In this document: positions 17,670-29,626 of the stretch, piece after piece | Position numbering within the stretch: the first letter of the stretch is position 1 | Layout: every line of letters begins with the position of its first letter | Origin: Blastococcus sp. CT_GayMR16 | GTDB lineage: Bacteria; Actinomycetota; Actinomycetes; Mycobacteriales; Geodermatophilaceae | Direction of reading: 5' to 3' | DNA length: 64,000 bases | Assembly: GCF_004570875.1 (NCBI RefSeq) | Contig: NZ_SPQK01000004.1 | Location: 1-64,000 of the forward strand | Notes under the pieces: generated by a model | What the model saw: the letters and a program-made list of their open reading frames with translations, nothing else | Databases searched by the model: none | Told to the model about the DNA's origin: nothing | Position numbers and translations under genes: made by a program

Positions 17670-19649
17670 GTGGACACAGCCGTGACCGACCCCGTGATGG
17701 GACTGGTCCTCGAGGGGCGCTACCGCCTCGAGGAGCGGCTCGCGCGCGGCGGCATGTCGACCGTCTACGCCGCCACCGATCTGCGGCTGCACAAGACCGT
17801 CGCGGTCAAGGTCATGGCCGAGCACCTCGCCCACGACCCGACCTTCGTCGACCGGTTCACCCGCGAGGCCCGCGCGGCGGCGATGCTCAGCCACCCCAAC
17901 GTCGTCGGCGTGAGCGACCAGGGCAGCGACCAGGGCCTGGTCTTCCTGGTCATGGAGCTCGTCCGCGGGCGCACGCTGCGCGATCTGCTCACCGCGCGCG
18001 GCCGGCTCACCGTCGCCGAGGCGTTCGCGGTCCTGGAGCCGGTGCTGGCCGGGCTCACCGCCGCCCACCGGGCCGGCATCGTGCACCGCGACATCAAGCC
18101 CGAGAACGTCCTGATCGGCCTCGACGGCATCGTCAAGGTGGCCGACTTCGGGCTGGCCCGGGCCGTCGTCGGCACCGGCCAGACCAGCCAGACCGGCGGC
18201 GTGCTCATCGGCACGGTCGCCTATCTCTCGCCCGAGCAGCTCGAGCGCGGCCGCGCGGACGCGCGCAGCGACATCTATGCCGCCGGCATCGTGCTGTACG
18301 AGATGCTCACCGGCCACCCGCCCTTCGGCGGCGACACCCCGCTGGCCGTCGCCTACCAGCACGTCCACCACGACGTCCCCGCCCCGTCGGCGGAGGTGCC
18401 GGGCCTGCCCTGGCCCGTCGACGAGCTGGTCGCGCGGACGACGCGCCGCGACCCGGCCGGCCGGCCGCTGGACGCCGGCGCCTTCCTCGCCGAGATGAAC
18501 CACGTGCGCAAGGACCTCGGCCTCGAGCCGGTCCCGGTGCCCACCGGCCGCAGCACCGCCGGCCCGGACACGCTGCGCCCCACCAACCGCCCGACCCGCC
18601 CGCGCCACCCGAGCGACCCGATGACCGAGGTCCTGGGCCGCCAGATCGAGCGGAACGGGCGCACCGGCGTCCTCCCGGGCATGGGCGCCGGCCCGACGAT
18701 GAACGTGAACGGCCGCCGTCCGGCGGTCGAGCGTGCCCGCCCCGGTGTGCCGCAGCACATCCGTCGGCGCCGGGCCCGGTTCGCCGTCGCGCTGATCCTG
18801 CTGCTGGCGATCACCATCGGGGCCATCGGCTGGTGGCTCGGATCGGGCCGGTGGACGCAGATCCCCGAGCTGATCGGCCAGGAGCAGAGCGCGGCCATCG
18901 ACCTGCTGCAGGGCGCGGGCCTGGACCCCGACTGCTGCGACGAGCAGTGGAGCGAGGAGTTCCCCGCGGGCGCGGTCATGTCCACCGAGCCCAAGGCCGG
19001 CGAGGCGATCCGCGGCACCGACGTGCGGCTCGTGGTGTCCAAGGGCCCGGAGCGCTTCCGGGTCGACACCGCACTGGTGAGCAAGCCGTGGGCCGAGGTC
19101 GAGCCGCTGCTGCAGGAGAGCCTGCCCGAGATCCAGTTCACGACCGCCGAGCAGTACGACGACGGCGTCCCGGCCGGCGCGGTGATCGGTTTCGACCCGC
19201 CCGCCGGCACCGACCTCCCGCGCGACTCGGTCGTGACGGTCCTGGTGAGCCAGGGACACGAGCCGGTCGCCGTCCCGGATGTCACCGGGCAGAGCCCGGA
19301 GCAGGCCGTGGCCAACCTGGAGGCGCTCGGCTTCGAGGTGCAGAAGGGCGAGGACGGGCGCAGCGCGGCCGTCGACGTGGGCGAGGTCATGGCGGTCTCA
19401 CCGGGCCCGGCGGACGGGCCCGTCGAGTTCGGCAGCGTCGTGACGATCACCGTGTCGGTCGGCGTGCCCCTGGTGACCGTGCCCGACGTGACCGGCAAGA
19501 AGGCCGACGAGGCGCGCTCGATCCTCGAAGCCGCCGGCCTGAAGGTCGACGCCACGTCGTTCTTCGGCAACAAGGTCCGCCAGCAGGTCCCCGCGGCCGG
19601 CGAGACCGTCGAGCAGGGCACCGTCGTCAAGATCCTGGTGGCCTTCTAG
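17670..19649 (+). CDS. pknL: Transmembrane serine/threonine kinase with four PASTA domains (PknL-like)
   Basis: The 659-residue protein has a eukaryotic-type kinase domain (about residues 12-270): ARGGMSTVYAA, VAVKVM (Lys), HRDIKPENVL, ADFGLARAV, and an activation loop rich in Thr/Ser (TGQTSQTGGVLIGT). A linker, one membrane helix (about 368-390) and four extracellular PASTA repeats follow, which sense peptidoglycan fragments. PknL in mycobacteria has fewer PASTA repeats as I recall, so this sensor looks extended. The GTG at 17670 has TACACT 7 nt upstream (leaderless). The likely substrate is the Rv2175c-like protein encoded at 14474. Confidence 0.9.
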   Translation: MDTAVTDPVMGLVLEGRYRLEERLARGGMSTVYAATDLRLHKTVAVKVMAEHLAHDPTFVDRFTREARAAAMLSHPNVVGVSDQGSDQGLVFLVMELVRGRTLRDLLTARGRLTVAEAFAVLEPVLAGLTAAHRAGIVHRDIKPENVLIGLDGIVKVADFGLARAVVGTGQTSQTGGVLIGTVAYLSPEQLERGRADARSDIYAAGIVLYEMLTGHPPFGGDTPLAVAYQHVHHDVPAPSAEVPGLPWPVDELVARTTRRDPAGRPLDAGAFLAEMNHVRKDLGLEPVPVPTGRSTAGPDTLRPTNRPTRPRHPSDPMTEVLGRQIERNGRTGVLPGMGAGPTMNVNGRRPAVERARPGVPQHIRRRRARFAVALILLLAITIGAIGWWLGSGRWTQIPELIGQEQSAAIDLLQGAGLDPDCCDEQWSEEFPAGAVMSTEPKAGEAIRGTDVRLVVSKGPERFRVDTALVSKPWAEVEPLLQESLPEIQFTTAEQYDDGVPAGAVIGFDPPAGTDLPRDSVVTVLVSQGHEPVAVPDVTGQSPEQAVANLEALGFEVQKGEDGRSAAVDVGEVMAVSPGPADGPVEFGSVVTITVSVGVPLVTVPDVTGKKADEARSILEAAGLKVDATSFFGNKVRQQVPAAGETVEQGTVVKILVAF

Positions 19650-19651
19650 CG

Positions 19652-20527
19652 GTGATCGGCGCGCACATCCAGGTCAAGGGCGGTCTCGCCCGGGGCGGCC
19701 TGGCCTACACCGACGCCGTCGCTGCCGGCGCCGTGCAGGTCTTCGTCGGCAACCCCCGTGGCTGGAAGCTCACCGCCGGGGACCCGGAGCAGGACGCGCT
19801 GTTCGTCGAGGGGTGCGCCGAACGGGGTGTGCCCTCCTTCATCCACACGCCGTTCCTGGTCAACGTCGGCTCCCCGACCGAGGCCACCGTCGAGCAGTCG
19901 ATCGCCTCCATCACCCACAGCCTGGCGCGCGGCACGCAGCTGGGCTGCCGGGGCGTGGTCGTGCACGCCGGGTCGGCCGTCGGGGAGGACCGCTACGACG
20001 CCGCGCTGGCCCAGCTGCACGAGCGGCTGCTGCCGGTGCTCGACGCCGTCGGCGACTCCGCGCCCCGGCTGCTGATCGAGCCGACCGCCGGCGGCGGCAA
20101 GTCCCTGGCCGCGACCGTCAAGGACCTCGGCCCCTACCTCGCGGCGCTGGAGAACCACCCGCTGGTCGGCGTCTGCTTCGACACCTGCCACGCGTGGGCG
20201 GCGGGGCACGACCTCGCCGTCCCCGGCGGGATGACCGCGACGCTCGACGCCCTCGAGGCCGCCGTCGGCCCGGGCCGGCTCGGGCTGGTGCACGCCAACG
20301 ACTCCCTCGACGAGTGCGGCTCCAAGCGCGACCGGCACACGACGATCGGCGAGGGCTCGATCGGGGTGGCTCCGTTCGCCGAGCTGCTGGCCCACCCCTC
20401 CATGGACGGCGTCCCGCTGGTGGTCGAGACGCCCAGCGAGCTCGACGGCTCACCCTCGGCGGGCCACGCCCGCGACATCGCCCTGCTGTGCTCCCTGCTG
20501 CCCGCCCGCGCGTCCGTCGCCGCCTGA
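19652..20527 (+). CDS. nfo: Deoxyribonuclease IV (AP endonuclease)
   Basis: The 291-residue TIM-barrel metalloenzyme incises DNA at abasic sites. The family metal ligands are visible in IGAHIQVKGGL (His), FIHTPFLVNVGSP, CRGVVVHAGS (His), RLLIEPTAGGG (Glu), VCFDTCHAWAAGHDL (Asp, His), GLVHANDSLDECGSKRDRH and PLVVETPSE. The GTG at 19652 lies 2 nt after the kinase stop, so the two genes are probably co-transcribed. Length is close to the usual 280-290. Confidence 0.93.
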   Translation: MIGAHIQVKGGLARGGLAYTDAVAAGAVQVFVGNPRGWKLTAGDPEQDALFVEGCAERGVPSFIHTPFLVNVGSPTEATVEQSIASITHSLARGTQLGCRGVVVHAGSAVGEDRYDAALAQLHERLLPVLDAVGDSAPRLLIEPTAGGGKSLAATVKDLGPYLAALENHPLVGVCFDTCHAWAAGHDLAVPGGMTATLDALEAAVGPGRLGLVHANDSLDECGSKRDRHTTIGEGSIGVAPFAELLAHPSMDGVPLVVETPSELDGSPSAGHARDIALLCSLLPARASVAA

Positions 20528-20564
20528 GGACGGGGATCAACCCGCACTCATCACCGGTCGTGGG

Positions 20565-21209
20565 TCACTTGCGCCAGAACAGGTGGTGCGTCACGCCGCT
20601 CGAGCTGGGCACGACATCGAGGTGGAAGCGGTCGAGCAGCTCCTCGGGTGACGTCCAGAGCCGTGCCCCGGATCCGAGCTCCACCCGGGTGACCACCACG
20701 TGCATGGTGTCGACGAGGTCGGCGTCGAGGAACTGCCGGATGGTGGTGGCGCCGCCACCGAGTCGGACGTCCTTGCCCTGGGCCGCCTCCCGCGCCTGTC
20801 CGAGGACCGCGGCAGGGTCGCCGTCGACGAAGTGGAACGTGGTGTCGGAGAGCGTGAACGACGGACGCGTGTGGTGGGTCAGGACGAACACCGGGGTGCG
20901 GAACGGAGGCTCGGCACCCCACCAGCCCTGCCACTCGTAGTCCTGCCACGGGCCCCGCTGGGGACCGAATTTGTTGCGCCCCATGATCTCGGCGCCGATG
21001 TTCCGGTCGTAGTCACGCGTGAAGTAGTCGTCGAGACCGCGGCTTCCCCCGGGCTCGGTGCGCATGGACCAGCTGGCCGTGGCACCGGCCCACGTGAACA
21101 TCTCGCCGGGGTCGGCGTGGCCGAAGGGTCTCTCGAGAGTCTGGTTCTCGCCCGCACCGAACCCGTCGCTCGAGACGGTGAAGTTCTGGACTCTCAGCAG
21201 CTGGTTCAC
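20565..21209 (-). CDS. Dihydrofolate reductase family protein (RibD C-terminal domain)
   Basis: This 214-residue protein starts VNQLLRVQNFTVSSDGFGAG and has the RibD_C features NIGAEIMGRNKFGPQRG, TPVFVLTHHTRP, VRLGGGATTIRQFLDADLVDTM and a final GVTHHLFWRK. Such proteins bind NADPH; most stand-alone members have no assigned substrate. The GTG at 21209 has GAGGAGAG upstream. A related but decayed copy lies at 39570-39972. It is convergent with nfo. Confidence 0.8.
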   Translation of the reverse strand: MNQLLRVQNFTVSSDGFGAGENQTLERPFGHADPGEMFTWAGATASWSMRTEPGGSRGLDDYFTRDYDRNIGAEIMGRNKFGPQRGPWQDYEWQGWWGAEPPFRTPVFVLTHHTRPSFTLSDTTFHFVDGDPAAVLGQAREAAQGKDVRLGGGATTIRQFLDADLVDTMHVVVTRVELGSGARLWTSPEELLDRFHLDVVPSSSGVTHHLFWRK

Positions 21210-21286
21210 GTGGCTCTCCTCGGTGGTGGTCGACAGTTCGACTGCCGAGATCCGGCAGACTCATCGCCCGCACGGCGTGCCTGTTC

Positions 21287-22318
21287 TCAGCGGTCGAGGA
21301 GCACGCTCAGGACGTCCGCGGCCCGGTCGACGGCGGTGCGGTCGACGTCCAGGTGCAGGACGAGCCGGATCCGGCGGGCGCTCACCTGGCTGACCAGCAC
21401 GCCCTGCGCCTTCGCGGCCTCGGCGATCACCGGCGCGGCGACGTCGTCCAGCACGACCATGTTCGTCTCGACGGACGACGGGTCGACGCCGAGCCGCTTC
21501 GCCAGCAGCTGCGCGTGCTCGTGGTCCTCGCCCAGCCGGGGCAGGTGGTGGTCGAGCGCGTACAGTCCCGCCGCGGCCAGCACGCCGGCCTGGCGCATCC
21601 CGCCGCCGAGCCGCTTGCGCCACAGCCGCGCGGTCGCGATCCGCTCCGCCGACGCGACGAGCACCGAACCGACCGGCGCGCCCAGGCCCTTCGACAGGCA
21701 GACGGACGCCGTGTCGGCGAGCCGGCCGTAGGTCGACAGCTCGGTGCCCGAGGCGACGGCGGCGTTCCAGATGCGGGCGCCGTCCAGGTGAACGGCGACA
21801 CCGGCGCCGCGGGACCAGTCCCAGAGCGTGCGCAGCTCACCGAGCGGCTGCACCAGCCCGCCGCCGCGGTTGTGCGAGTTCTCCACGGCGATCGCGGCCG
21901 TCGCGGTCAGGTGCCAGTCGGTCTTCGGCCGCACCTGCGCGATCAGCTGGGCGGCGTCGAGCCGGCCCTGTCCTCGCCCCGGCGCGCCGGAGACGACCGT
22001 GCGGGTCGAGATGCCGAAGATCGCGGCCGCGGCGCCCATCTCGTAGGTGACGACGTGCGCGTCGGCGTCGCAGAGCACCTCCTGGCCGGGCTCGCAGACC
22101 AGCCGCATGCCGATCTGGTTGCCCATCGTCCCGGAGGGGACGAACAGCGCCGCCTCGTGGCCGAACATCCCGGCCACCCGCTCCTCGAGCGCGGTGATCG
22201 TCGGGTCCTCGCCGTAGACGTCGTCCCCGACCTCGGCCTCGGCCATCGCCCGGCGCATCCCGGCGGTCGGCTTCGTGACCGTGTCGGAGCGCAGGTCGAC
22301 CAGGGAAGAGGGGGTCAT
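21287..22318 (-). CDS. ltaE: Low-specificity L-threonine aldolase
   Basis: The 343-residue PLP enzyme splits L-threonine or allo-threonine to glycine and acetaldehyde. It starts [17 protein letters not shown], the family signature, followed by [34 protein letters not shown] (Asp binding the PLP nitrogen) and the PLP lysine in [13 protein letters not shown]. With glyA about 4 kb away, the region holds two routes of glycine supply. Start ATG 22318; it follows aroG on the same strand, separated by a palindromic repeat. Confidence 0.9.
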   Translation of the reverse strand: MTPSSLVDLRSDTVTKPTAGMRRAMAEAEVGDDVYGEDPTITALEERVAGMFGHEAALFVPSGTMGNQIGMRLVCEPGQEVLCDADAHVVTYEMGAAAAIFGISTRTVVSGAPGRGQGRLDAAQLIAQVRPKTDWHLTATAAIAVENSHNRGGGLVQPLGELRTLWDWSRGAGVAVHLDGARIWNAAVASGTELSTYGRLADTASVCLSKGLGAPVGSVLVASAERIATARLWRKRLGGGMRQAGVLAAAGLYALDHHLPRLGEDHEHAQLLAKRLGVDPSSVETNMVVLDDVAAPVIAEAAKAQGVLVSQVSARRIRLVLHLDVDRTAVDRAADVLSVLLDR

Positions 22319-22333
22319 TCCGCTACGCCTTTC

Positions 22334-22387
22334 GGCCGCGTCCAGAGGCTCGTCCCGATCCTGCGAGGGAGGACGAGGACGGGGACC

Positions 22388-22390
<3 letters not shown>
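22334..22390 (-). repeat. Stop-adjacent palindromic repeat, copy 2 (aroG end)
   Basis: Read along aroG, the element begins with the stop codon itself (TGA at 22390-22388), continues GGTCCCCGTCCTCG and CTCGCAGGATCGGGACGAG, and ends GGACGCGGCC. It is the most diverged full copy. The outer arms GGTCCCCGTCC and GGACGCGGCC pair imperfectly. Confidence 0.6.
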
Positions 22391-24831
<2,441 letters not shown>

Positions 24832-24917
24832 GGAGTTCCTCCGGGAAGGAGTCGGGGCCGGACGAGGTTGGACGGCGTCATGATGCCGCAGGTCACGACC
24901 ACACATGCAGGTTCGTC

Positions 24918-25793
24918 ATGATCGCCGTCACCGGAGCCACCGGAGCACTCGGCCGGCGGGTCGTGGCGCGACTGGCCGCCGCGGACGTCGTCCCCCTCCG
25001 GCTGGTGGTGCGCGACGCCGCTCGCGCCCCCGACGTGCCGGGCGCCGAGGTCGTGGCGAATCCCGGCGGCTACGCCGACCCCGAGGGGTTCCGGGCCGTG
25101 CTGGACGGCGTCGACACCCTCTACCTGGTCTCCGCCGCGGAGGCAGAGGACCGCCTCCAGCAGCACGTCGACGCCGTCGATGCGGCGGTGGCGGCCGGCG
25201 TGCGGCGGATCGTCTACACCTCGTTCCTCGGCGCGACGCACGATGCGGTGTTCACGCTGGTCCGCCAGCACGCCGCGACGGAGGACCGCATCCGGGAGAG
25301 CGGCGTCCGCCACACCTTCCTCCGGCACAGCCTGTACGCCGACTTCGTGCCGTTCTTCGCCACGCGGGAGGACGGCCGTGCCGTGATCGCCGCCCCGGCC
25401 GGCGAGGGCCGGACCAGCTTCGTCTCCCGCGACGACCTGGCCGACGTCGGCGCCGCCGTCCTCCTCGACGACTCCGGTCGATTCGACGGCCAGGCCCTCG
25501 AGGTCACCGGGCCGGAGGCGCTGTCGATGGCCGACGCGGCTCGCGTGCTCTCCGAGGTCACCGGGGTCCCCACCGAGTACCGCGCGCAGACGGTCGAGGA
25601 GGCGTGGGCGACCCGTCGTCCGTCCGGGCACCCGGACTGGGAGATCGAGGGCTGGGTGACGAGCTACCTGGCGATCGCCGCCGGCGAGCTGGCAGCCGTC
25701 ACCGATGTGGTCCCTAGCGTGACGGGGCACCCGGCCCGCACGGTGGCCGAGCACCTGCACGCCCATCCGGAGGACTGGGCGAACCTGCGCTAG
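24918..25793 (+). CDS. NAD(P)-binding NmrA/SDR-a5-like oxidoreductase
   Basis: The 291-residue protein has an N-terminal Rossmann motif IAVTGATGALGRRVVARL and then the NmrA/QorB-like course VVANPGGYADPEGFRAVLDGVDTLYLVSA, YTSFLGATHDAVFTLVRQHAATEDRI and HSLYADF. Such proteins reduce quinones or act as NADP-sensing regulators. The closest style is the QOR2-like group. Start ATG 24918. Its TAG overlaps the stop of the DinB-like gene on the other strand. Confidence 0.8.
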   Translation: MIAVTGATGALGRRVVARLAAADVVPLRLVVRDAARAPDVPGAEVVANPGGYADPEGFRAVLDGVDTLYLVSAAEAEDRLQQHVDAVDAAVAAGVRRIVYTSFLGATHDAVFTLVRQHAATEDRIRESGVRHTFLRHSLYADFVPFFATREDGRAVIAAPAGEGRTSFVSRDDLADVGAAVLLDDSGRFDGQALEVTGPEALSMADAARVLSEVTGVPTEYRAQTVEEAWATRRPSGHPDWEIEGWVTSYLAIAAGELAAVTDVVPSVTGHPARTVAEHLHAHPEDWANLR

Positions 25794-26296
25794 ACCCCGA
25801 CGGTTCCGTCGATCCCCTCGCGCAGGAGGTCGGCGTGCCCGTTGTGCCGGGCGTACTCCTGGATCACGTGCAGCATCACCAGGCGCAGCGAGTACACGTC
25901 ACCCGATCTCCGGTCGACGCCGGTCACGTCGAGGGACGGCGCCGCGCGCTCGATCCGGCGGGCGTGCTCCACCTCCGCCTCCCAGGCCGCGAACGCCTCG
26001 TCGCGACTCGCGCCCGACGCGTCGTAGGCCACCTGGAAGTCACCGTCCGGTGACCAGACGAGCGGGATGTCCTGTCCGTCGATCACGCGGCGGAACCAGG
26101 ATCGCTCGACCTCGGCCAGGTGCCGCACCAGGCCGAGGAGGGAGAGCGTCGACGGCGGCATGGAGCGACGACGGAGGTCCTCGTCGGCCAGTCCGTCGCA
26201 CTTGGTCGCCAGCGTCGCCCGGTGCCAGTCGAGGCAGGCGCGCACCGTCTCGCGCTCGCCGCCGACGAGGGGTGGCTCGATCCGCCTGGTGGTCAT
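25790..26296 (-). CDS. DinB-family four-helix protein
   Basis: The 168-residue protein has the DinB/YfiT (DUF664) pattern: [40 protein letters not shown] and [22 protein letters not shown]. The three metal-ligand histidines ([22 protein letters not shown]) are present. Many members are thiol-dependent enzymes (mycothiol in actinobacteria), so a bacillithiol/mycothiol transferase role is possible but unproven. Start ATG 26296. Confidence 0.82.
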   Translation of the reverse strand: MTTRRIEPPLVGGERETVRACLDWHRATLATKCDGLADEDLRRRSMPPSTLSLLGLVRHLAEVERSWFRRVIDGQDIPLVWSPDGDFQVAYDASGASRDEAFAAWEAEVEHARRIERAAPSLDVTGVDRRSGDVYSLRLVMLHVIQEYARHNGHADLLREGIDGTVGV

Positions 26297-26432
26297 GGGG
26301 CCATCCTCCCGGGCGGGTGATGTCGGTCCGGTCACGGTCGGGGCCGGGACGTACCGGCATGCGGTCCGCCTGCCGAGTAACGGAACGACAGCAGGATCCA
26401 CTGAGCTGCCGACGAGACCGGGGAACCGCACC

Positions 26433-28583
26433 GTGCGTTCGACAACCTTGCCCGACTGGGCCGTGCCCGCCCACTGGGGTATCCGCAGCAAGGTGGTGGC
26501 GCTGGCGCTGGTCAGTGTCGTCGTCACCGGGACCGCCATGGCCGGTGTCAGCGCCTGGCAGAGCGGCCGGTTCGCCGACGTCGCGCGGACCGACGTGAGT
26601 GCGCTCGTCGAGGAGGACATCTCCCGGACCGCGGCCGGTGTCTACGACGTCGTGGCCACCCAGGGCGCCTCGACCGCGGCGAAGGTGGACGCCGACCTCG
26701 CCGTCGCCCAGTACGTGCTCGCCGAGGCCGGCGGGTTCGGCGTCGACGACGACCCCGAGAACATCGTCACGTGGGACGCCAAGAATCAGTTGTCCGGCGA
26801 GGTGACGCCGATCGAGCTCCCCCGCGTCCTGATCGGCGAGGAGGGGCTGGCCAGGAACAGCGACGTCGCCGTCCCGACCCCGGTCGTCGACACGGTCAAG
26901 TCGATGGTCGGCGGGACCGCGACGATCTTCCAGAAGACCCCGGCCGGTGACTTCCTCCGGGTCGCCACCAACGTCCAGGCCGCCTCCGGCGCGCGGGCCA
27001 TCGGCACGTTCATCCCGGCCGTCAACCCGGACGGCAAGCCCAACCCGGTCGTCGCCACGGTGACCAGCGGCCAGACCTACCGGGGCAACGCCTTCGTCGT
27101 CGACTCCTGGTACGTCTCGGCCTACACGCCGCTGGTGGGCCCTGCCGGCGACGTCGTCGGCATGCTCTACGTCGGCCAGAAGCAGGAGAACCTGCCCGCT
27201 CTGCGGGAGAGCCTGAACGCGACCTCCGTCGGCGAGAACGGCCACGTCGAGGTGTACGGCGGCACCGGCGACCGCGCCGGCACCGTGCTGATCAGCCCGG
27301 ACGGCGCCCTCGACGGCGAGAACCTGCTCGACGCCGTCGACGCCGACGGAGCCCCGTACGTGCAGCAGCTGGTCGAGGCCGCCGTGGCGCTCCCGGCCGG
27401 CGAGCTGGCCACGATCCGCTACGTCGACCCGGAGGCCGGCGCGACCACCGTGCGCCTGACCTACTACGCCCCCTGGGACTGGGTCATCGCGACCGTCGCC
27501 CGGGACAGCGACTTCTCCGGCCCGGTCGAGTCGATGGAGAGCGGCCGCAGCTCGATGCTCACGGCCCTGCTCGTCGCCGTCCTGGTCATCGCCGCCATCG
27601 GCGGCGCCGTCTCGTACTGGATCGGCCGCCGGCTGACCGCCCCGCTGGTGGATCTCCGCGACCGGATGGCCGAGATCGCCGACGGGGAGGGCGACCTGAC
27701 CCAGCGCATGGACGACTCGCGCTCGGACGAGGTCGGCCAGCTCTCCGGCGCCTTCAACCGCTTCGTCGACAAGGTGGCCGGCACCGTGCGCGACATCGGC
27801 TCCTGCGCCCGCGAGGTCGCCACGTCCGCTGCGGGGGTCTCCGGCGTCGCCGACGGCCTCGCCGTGCGGGCCGCCCGTAGCCGCGACCAGGCCCAGGGCG
27901 CCCACCAGGTCGCCGCCGAGATCAGCTCGAGTGTGTCCGCGGCGGCGTCCGGGGCGTCGGAGATGGGCACGTCGATCTCCGAGATCGCCCGCAGCGCCGC
28001 CGACGCCGCGGAGGTGGGCCGGCAGGCGGCCGACCTCGCGCAGCGGACCGAGGCGACCATCGCCGCCCTGGGCGCGAGCTCCGCCGAGATCGGCGACGTC
28101 GTCAAGGTGATCTCCGGCGTCGCCGGGCAGACCAACCTGCTCGCGCTCAATGCCACGATCGAGGCCGCCCGCGCCGGCGACGCCGGCAAGGGCTTCGCCG
28201 TCGTCGCCAACGAGGTCAAGGAGCTGGCCCAGGAGGCCGGCCGGGCCAGCGAGGAGATCGCCCAGCGCGTGCAGGGCATCCAGGCCGAGACGACGGCGGC
28301 CGTGCGGGCCATCGCCCAGATCGCCGAGGTCGTGGCAACCATGAACGACCACCAGACGACGATCGCCAGCGCCGTCGAGGAGCAGACCGCGACGACCGGA
28401 GAGCTGACCCGGAGCGTCGCCGCGGCCGCCGAGGGAGCGGGCACGGTCACCACGACGCTGACCTCGGTCAGTCAGGACGCCGAGGACAGCGCCCAGGACG
28501 TCGACCGGGCACGGACCGCCGCCCGCGAGCTGGACGCCCTGTCGGCCGAGCTCAACCGGCTCCTCGGAGCGTTCACCGTCTGA
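26433..28583 (+). CDS. Methyl-accepting chemotaxis-type receptor with Cache sensor
   Basis: The 716-residue receptor has a membrane helix at about 18-40, a roughly 330-residue extracytoplasmic double-Cache-like sensor ([45 protein letters not shown]), a second helix near 370-395, a HAMP domain ([23 protein letters not shown]) and a full signalling domain whose tip [20 protein letters not shown] is intact. It would talk to CheA/CheW, but no other chemotaxis gene is in the window. The GTG at 26433 leaves a short cytoplasmic N-terminus. The stop codon is the first codon of a palindromic repeat. Confidence 0.88.
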   Translation: MRSTTLPDWAVPAHWGIRSKVVALALVSVVVTGTAMAGVSAWQSGRFADVARTDVSALVEEDISRTAAGVYDVVATQGASTAAKVDADLAVAQYVLAEAGGFGVDDDPENIVTWDAKNQLSGEVTPIELPRVLIGEEGLARNSDVAVPTPVVDTVKSMVGGTATIFQKTPAGDFLRVATNVQAASGARAIGTFIPAVNPDGKPNPVVATVTSGQTYRGNAFVVDSWYVSAYTPLVGPAGDVVGMLYVGQKQENLPALRESLNATSVGENGHVEVYGGTGDRAGTVLISPDGALDGENLLDAVDADGAPYVQQLVEAAVALPAGELATIRYVDPEAGATTVRLTYYAPWDWVIATVARDSDFSGPVESMESGRSSMLTALLVAVLVIAAIGGAVSYWIGRRLTAPLVDLRDRMAEIADGEGDLTQRMDDSRSDEVGQLSGAFNRFVDKVAGTVRDIGSCAREVATSAAGVSGVADGLAVRAARSRDQAQGAHQVAAEISSSVSAAASGASEMGTSISEIARSAADAAEVGRQAADLAQRTEATIAALGASSAEIGDVVKVISGVAGQTNLLALNATIEAARAGDAGKGFAVVANEVKELAQEAGRASEEIAQRVQGIQAETTAAVRAIAQIAEVVATMNDHQTTIASAVEEQTATTGELTRSVAAAAEGAGTVTTTLTSVSQDAEDSAQDVDRARTAARELDALSAELNRLLGAFTV

Positions 28584-28622
28584 AGAAGGACCCCCTCCCC
28601 GAGCCCTTCGCAGGCTCAGGGG
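28581..28622 (+). repeat. Stop-adjacent palindromic repeat, copy 4 (chemoreceptor end)
   Basis: It begins at the stop codon: TGAAGAAGGACCCCCTCC, then CCCGAGCCCTTCGCAGGCTCAGGGG, a hairpin of CCC(C)GAGCC with GGCTCAGGGG. The first 14 bases match the copies at 23748 and 63852; the distal arm is shortened or rearranged. Confidence 0.6.
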
Positions 28623-28705
28623 CACGCCCGGAGGGAGCCATCGCGGGGTCACGGGAGGGCCTACATCCTCGCCTTGTGTGTGCTCGGCCGGATCGGTAGA
28701 CCCCG

Positions 28706-29101
28706 GTGGTGGACACCGACGAGCTGCTCGCGACCATGCCCTTCGCCGTCGCCACCGGGGTGCGGCTCGACCGTGCCCGGCCGGACGAGGTGACCGGCCA
28801 CCTGCCCTGGGCGCCGGAGCGGTGCACGGCCGGCGGCGTGCTGCACGGCGGTGCGTTGATGACGCTGGCGGACTCGGTCGGCGCCGTCTGCGCCTTCCTC
28901 AACCTGCCGGCCGGCGCGTCGACGGCGACGGTGTCGTCGTCCACGTCGCTGATGCGGGCGGTGCGGAGCGGCAGCGCGCGTGCCGTTGCCCGACCGCTCC
29001 ACGCCGGCCGGTCGTTCGTCGTGGTCTCGGTCGACCTCAGCGACGACGACGGACGGCGGGTCGCGCAGGTGACCCAGACCCAGGCGGTCCTGACGGCCTG
29101 A
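28706..29101 (+). CDS. PaaI-family hotdog thioesterase
   Basis: The 131-residue hotdog-fold protein has GHLPWAPERCTAGGVLHGGALMTLADSVG, the PaaI signature in which HGG and the following acidic residue in the long helix form the active site, and SSTSLMRAVRSGSARAVAR. It would hydrolyse acyl-CoA thioesters. Starts at GTG 28706 or 28709; TAGACC lies 3-6 nt upstream. It is convergent with the RNase gene, 5 nt apart. Confidence 0.85.
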   Translation: MVDTDELLATMPFAVATGVRLDRARPDEVTGHLPWAPERCTAGGVLHGGALMTLADSVGAVCAFLNLPAGASTATVSSSTSLMRAVRSGSARAVARPLHAGRSFVVVSVDLSDDDGRRVAQVTQTQAVLTA

Positions 29102-29106
29102 GCCGG

Positions 29107-29601
29107 TCAGCCGGCCGCGGCGTCCATCGCGTTCCACCGGAGGAGGTTGTAGCGGGCGTCGACGAGGGCGTCGTGCGTGCCGGGTGGCTTGGGCGGGAGC
29201 GCGGGCTGTCCCAGGTCGTCCCAGCGCTGGCGCAGCTCACGGGTGAACCGCGGGATCGGCCGCGGCAGGGCCGGCATCGCGCCCCACAGCTGGCAGAGGG
29301 CGACGTGGTCGTACGCGCCGAACCAGGCCCAGAGCTCGATCTCCTCGCCCGGCGCGGTGAGGAACGACAGCAGCTCGTCGCGGATCCGCTGCCTGCTGCG
29401 CCAGGCCTTGTCCGCCGGGGAGGGCAGCTGGTCGAGCACGTTGCGCCGCACCCACGGGATGGCCTTGTCGGGGTCGAACTCGGTGCTGACCGCGTAGAAC
29501 TCGCGGCCGGTCTCGTCGACGACGCCGATCGAAACCAGGTCGATCGTGGTGCCGTCCTCGATGAACTCGGTGTCGTAGAAGAAGCGCCGCACGTGGGTCA
29601 C
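29107..29601 (-). CDS. 3'-5' exoribonuclease of the Rv2179c family
   Basis: The 164-residue DEDD-type nuclease begins MTHVRRFFYDTEFIEDGTTIDL, with catalytic Asp and Glu in DTEF, Asp in FGAYDHVALCQLWG, and His/Asp in THDALVDARYNL. The Rv2179c protein of M. tuberculosis removes 3' single-stranded RNA, and the same neighbour order supports orthology. The GTG at 29601 (or 29592) was preferred over an upstream in-frame GTG at 29643, which would lie inside glpK on the other strand. Confidence 0.88.
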   Translation of the reverse strand: MTHVRRFFYDTEFIEDGTTIDLVSIGVVDETGREFYAVSTEFDPDKAIPWVRRNVLDQLPSPADKAWRSRQRIRDELLSFLTAPGEEIELWAWFGAYDHVALCQLWGAMPALPRPIPRFTRELRQRWDDLGQPALPPKPPGTHDALVDARYNLLRWNAMDAAAG

Positions 29602-29613
29602 GGTAGGCGGCGC

Positions 29614-29626
29614 TAGTTTCACGCCC
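29614..29626 (+). promoter_or_regulatory. Leaderless promoter of glpK
   Basis: TAGTTT at 29614-29619 lies 7 nt before the glpK ATG, the distance expected when transcription begins at the start codon. On the other strand the RNase gene begins only 26 bp away, so both genes probably share this small divergent promoter region. Confidence 0.5.

Noticed and set aside
20528-20564. Sequence after nfo starting TGAGGACGGGG as another copy of the stop-adjacent repeat
   Set aside because: Only the first dozen bases resemble it; no second arm or core is present.
26040-28652. An 870-codon open frame antisense to the chemoreceptor gene
   Set aside because: It mirrors the receptor reading frame, has no recognisable motif, and runs through the real DinB-like gene region.
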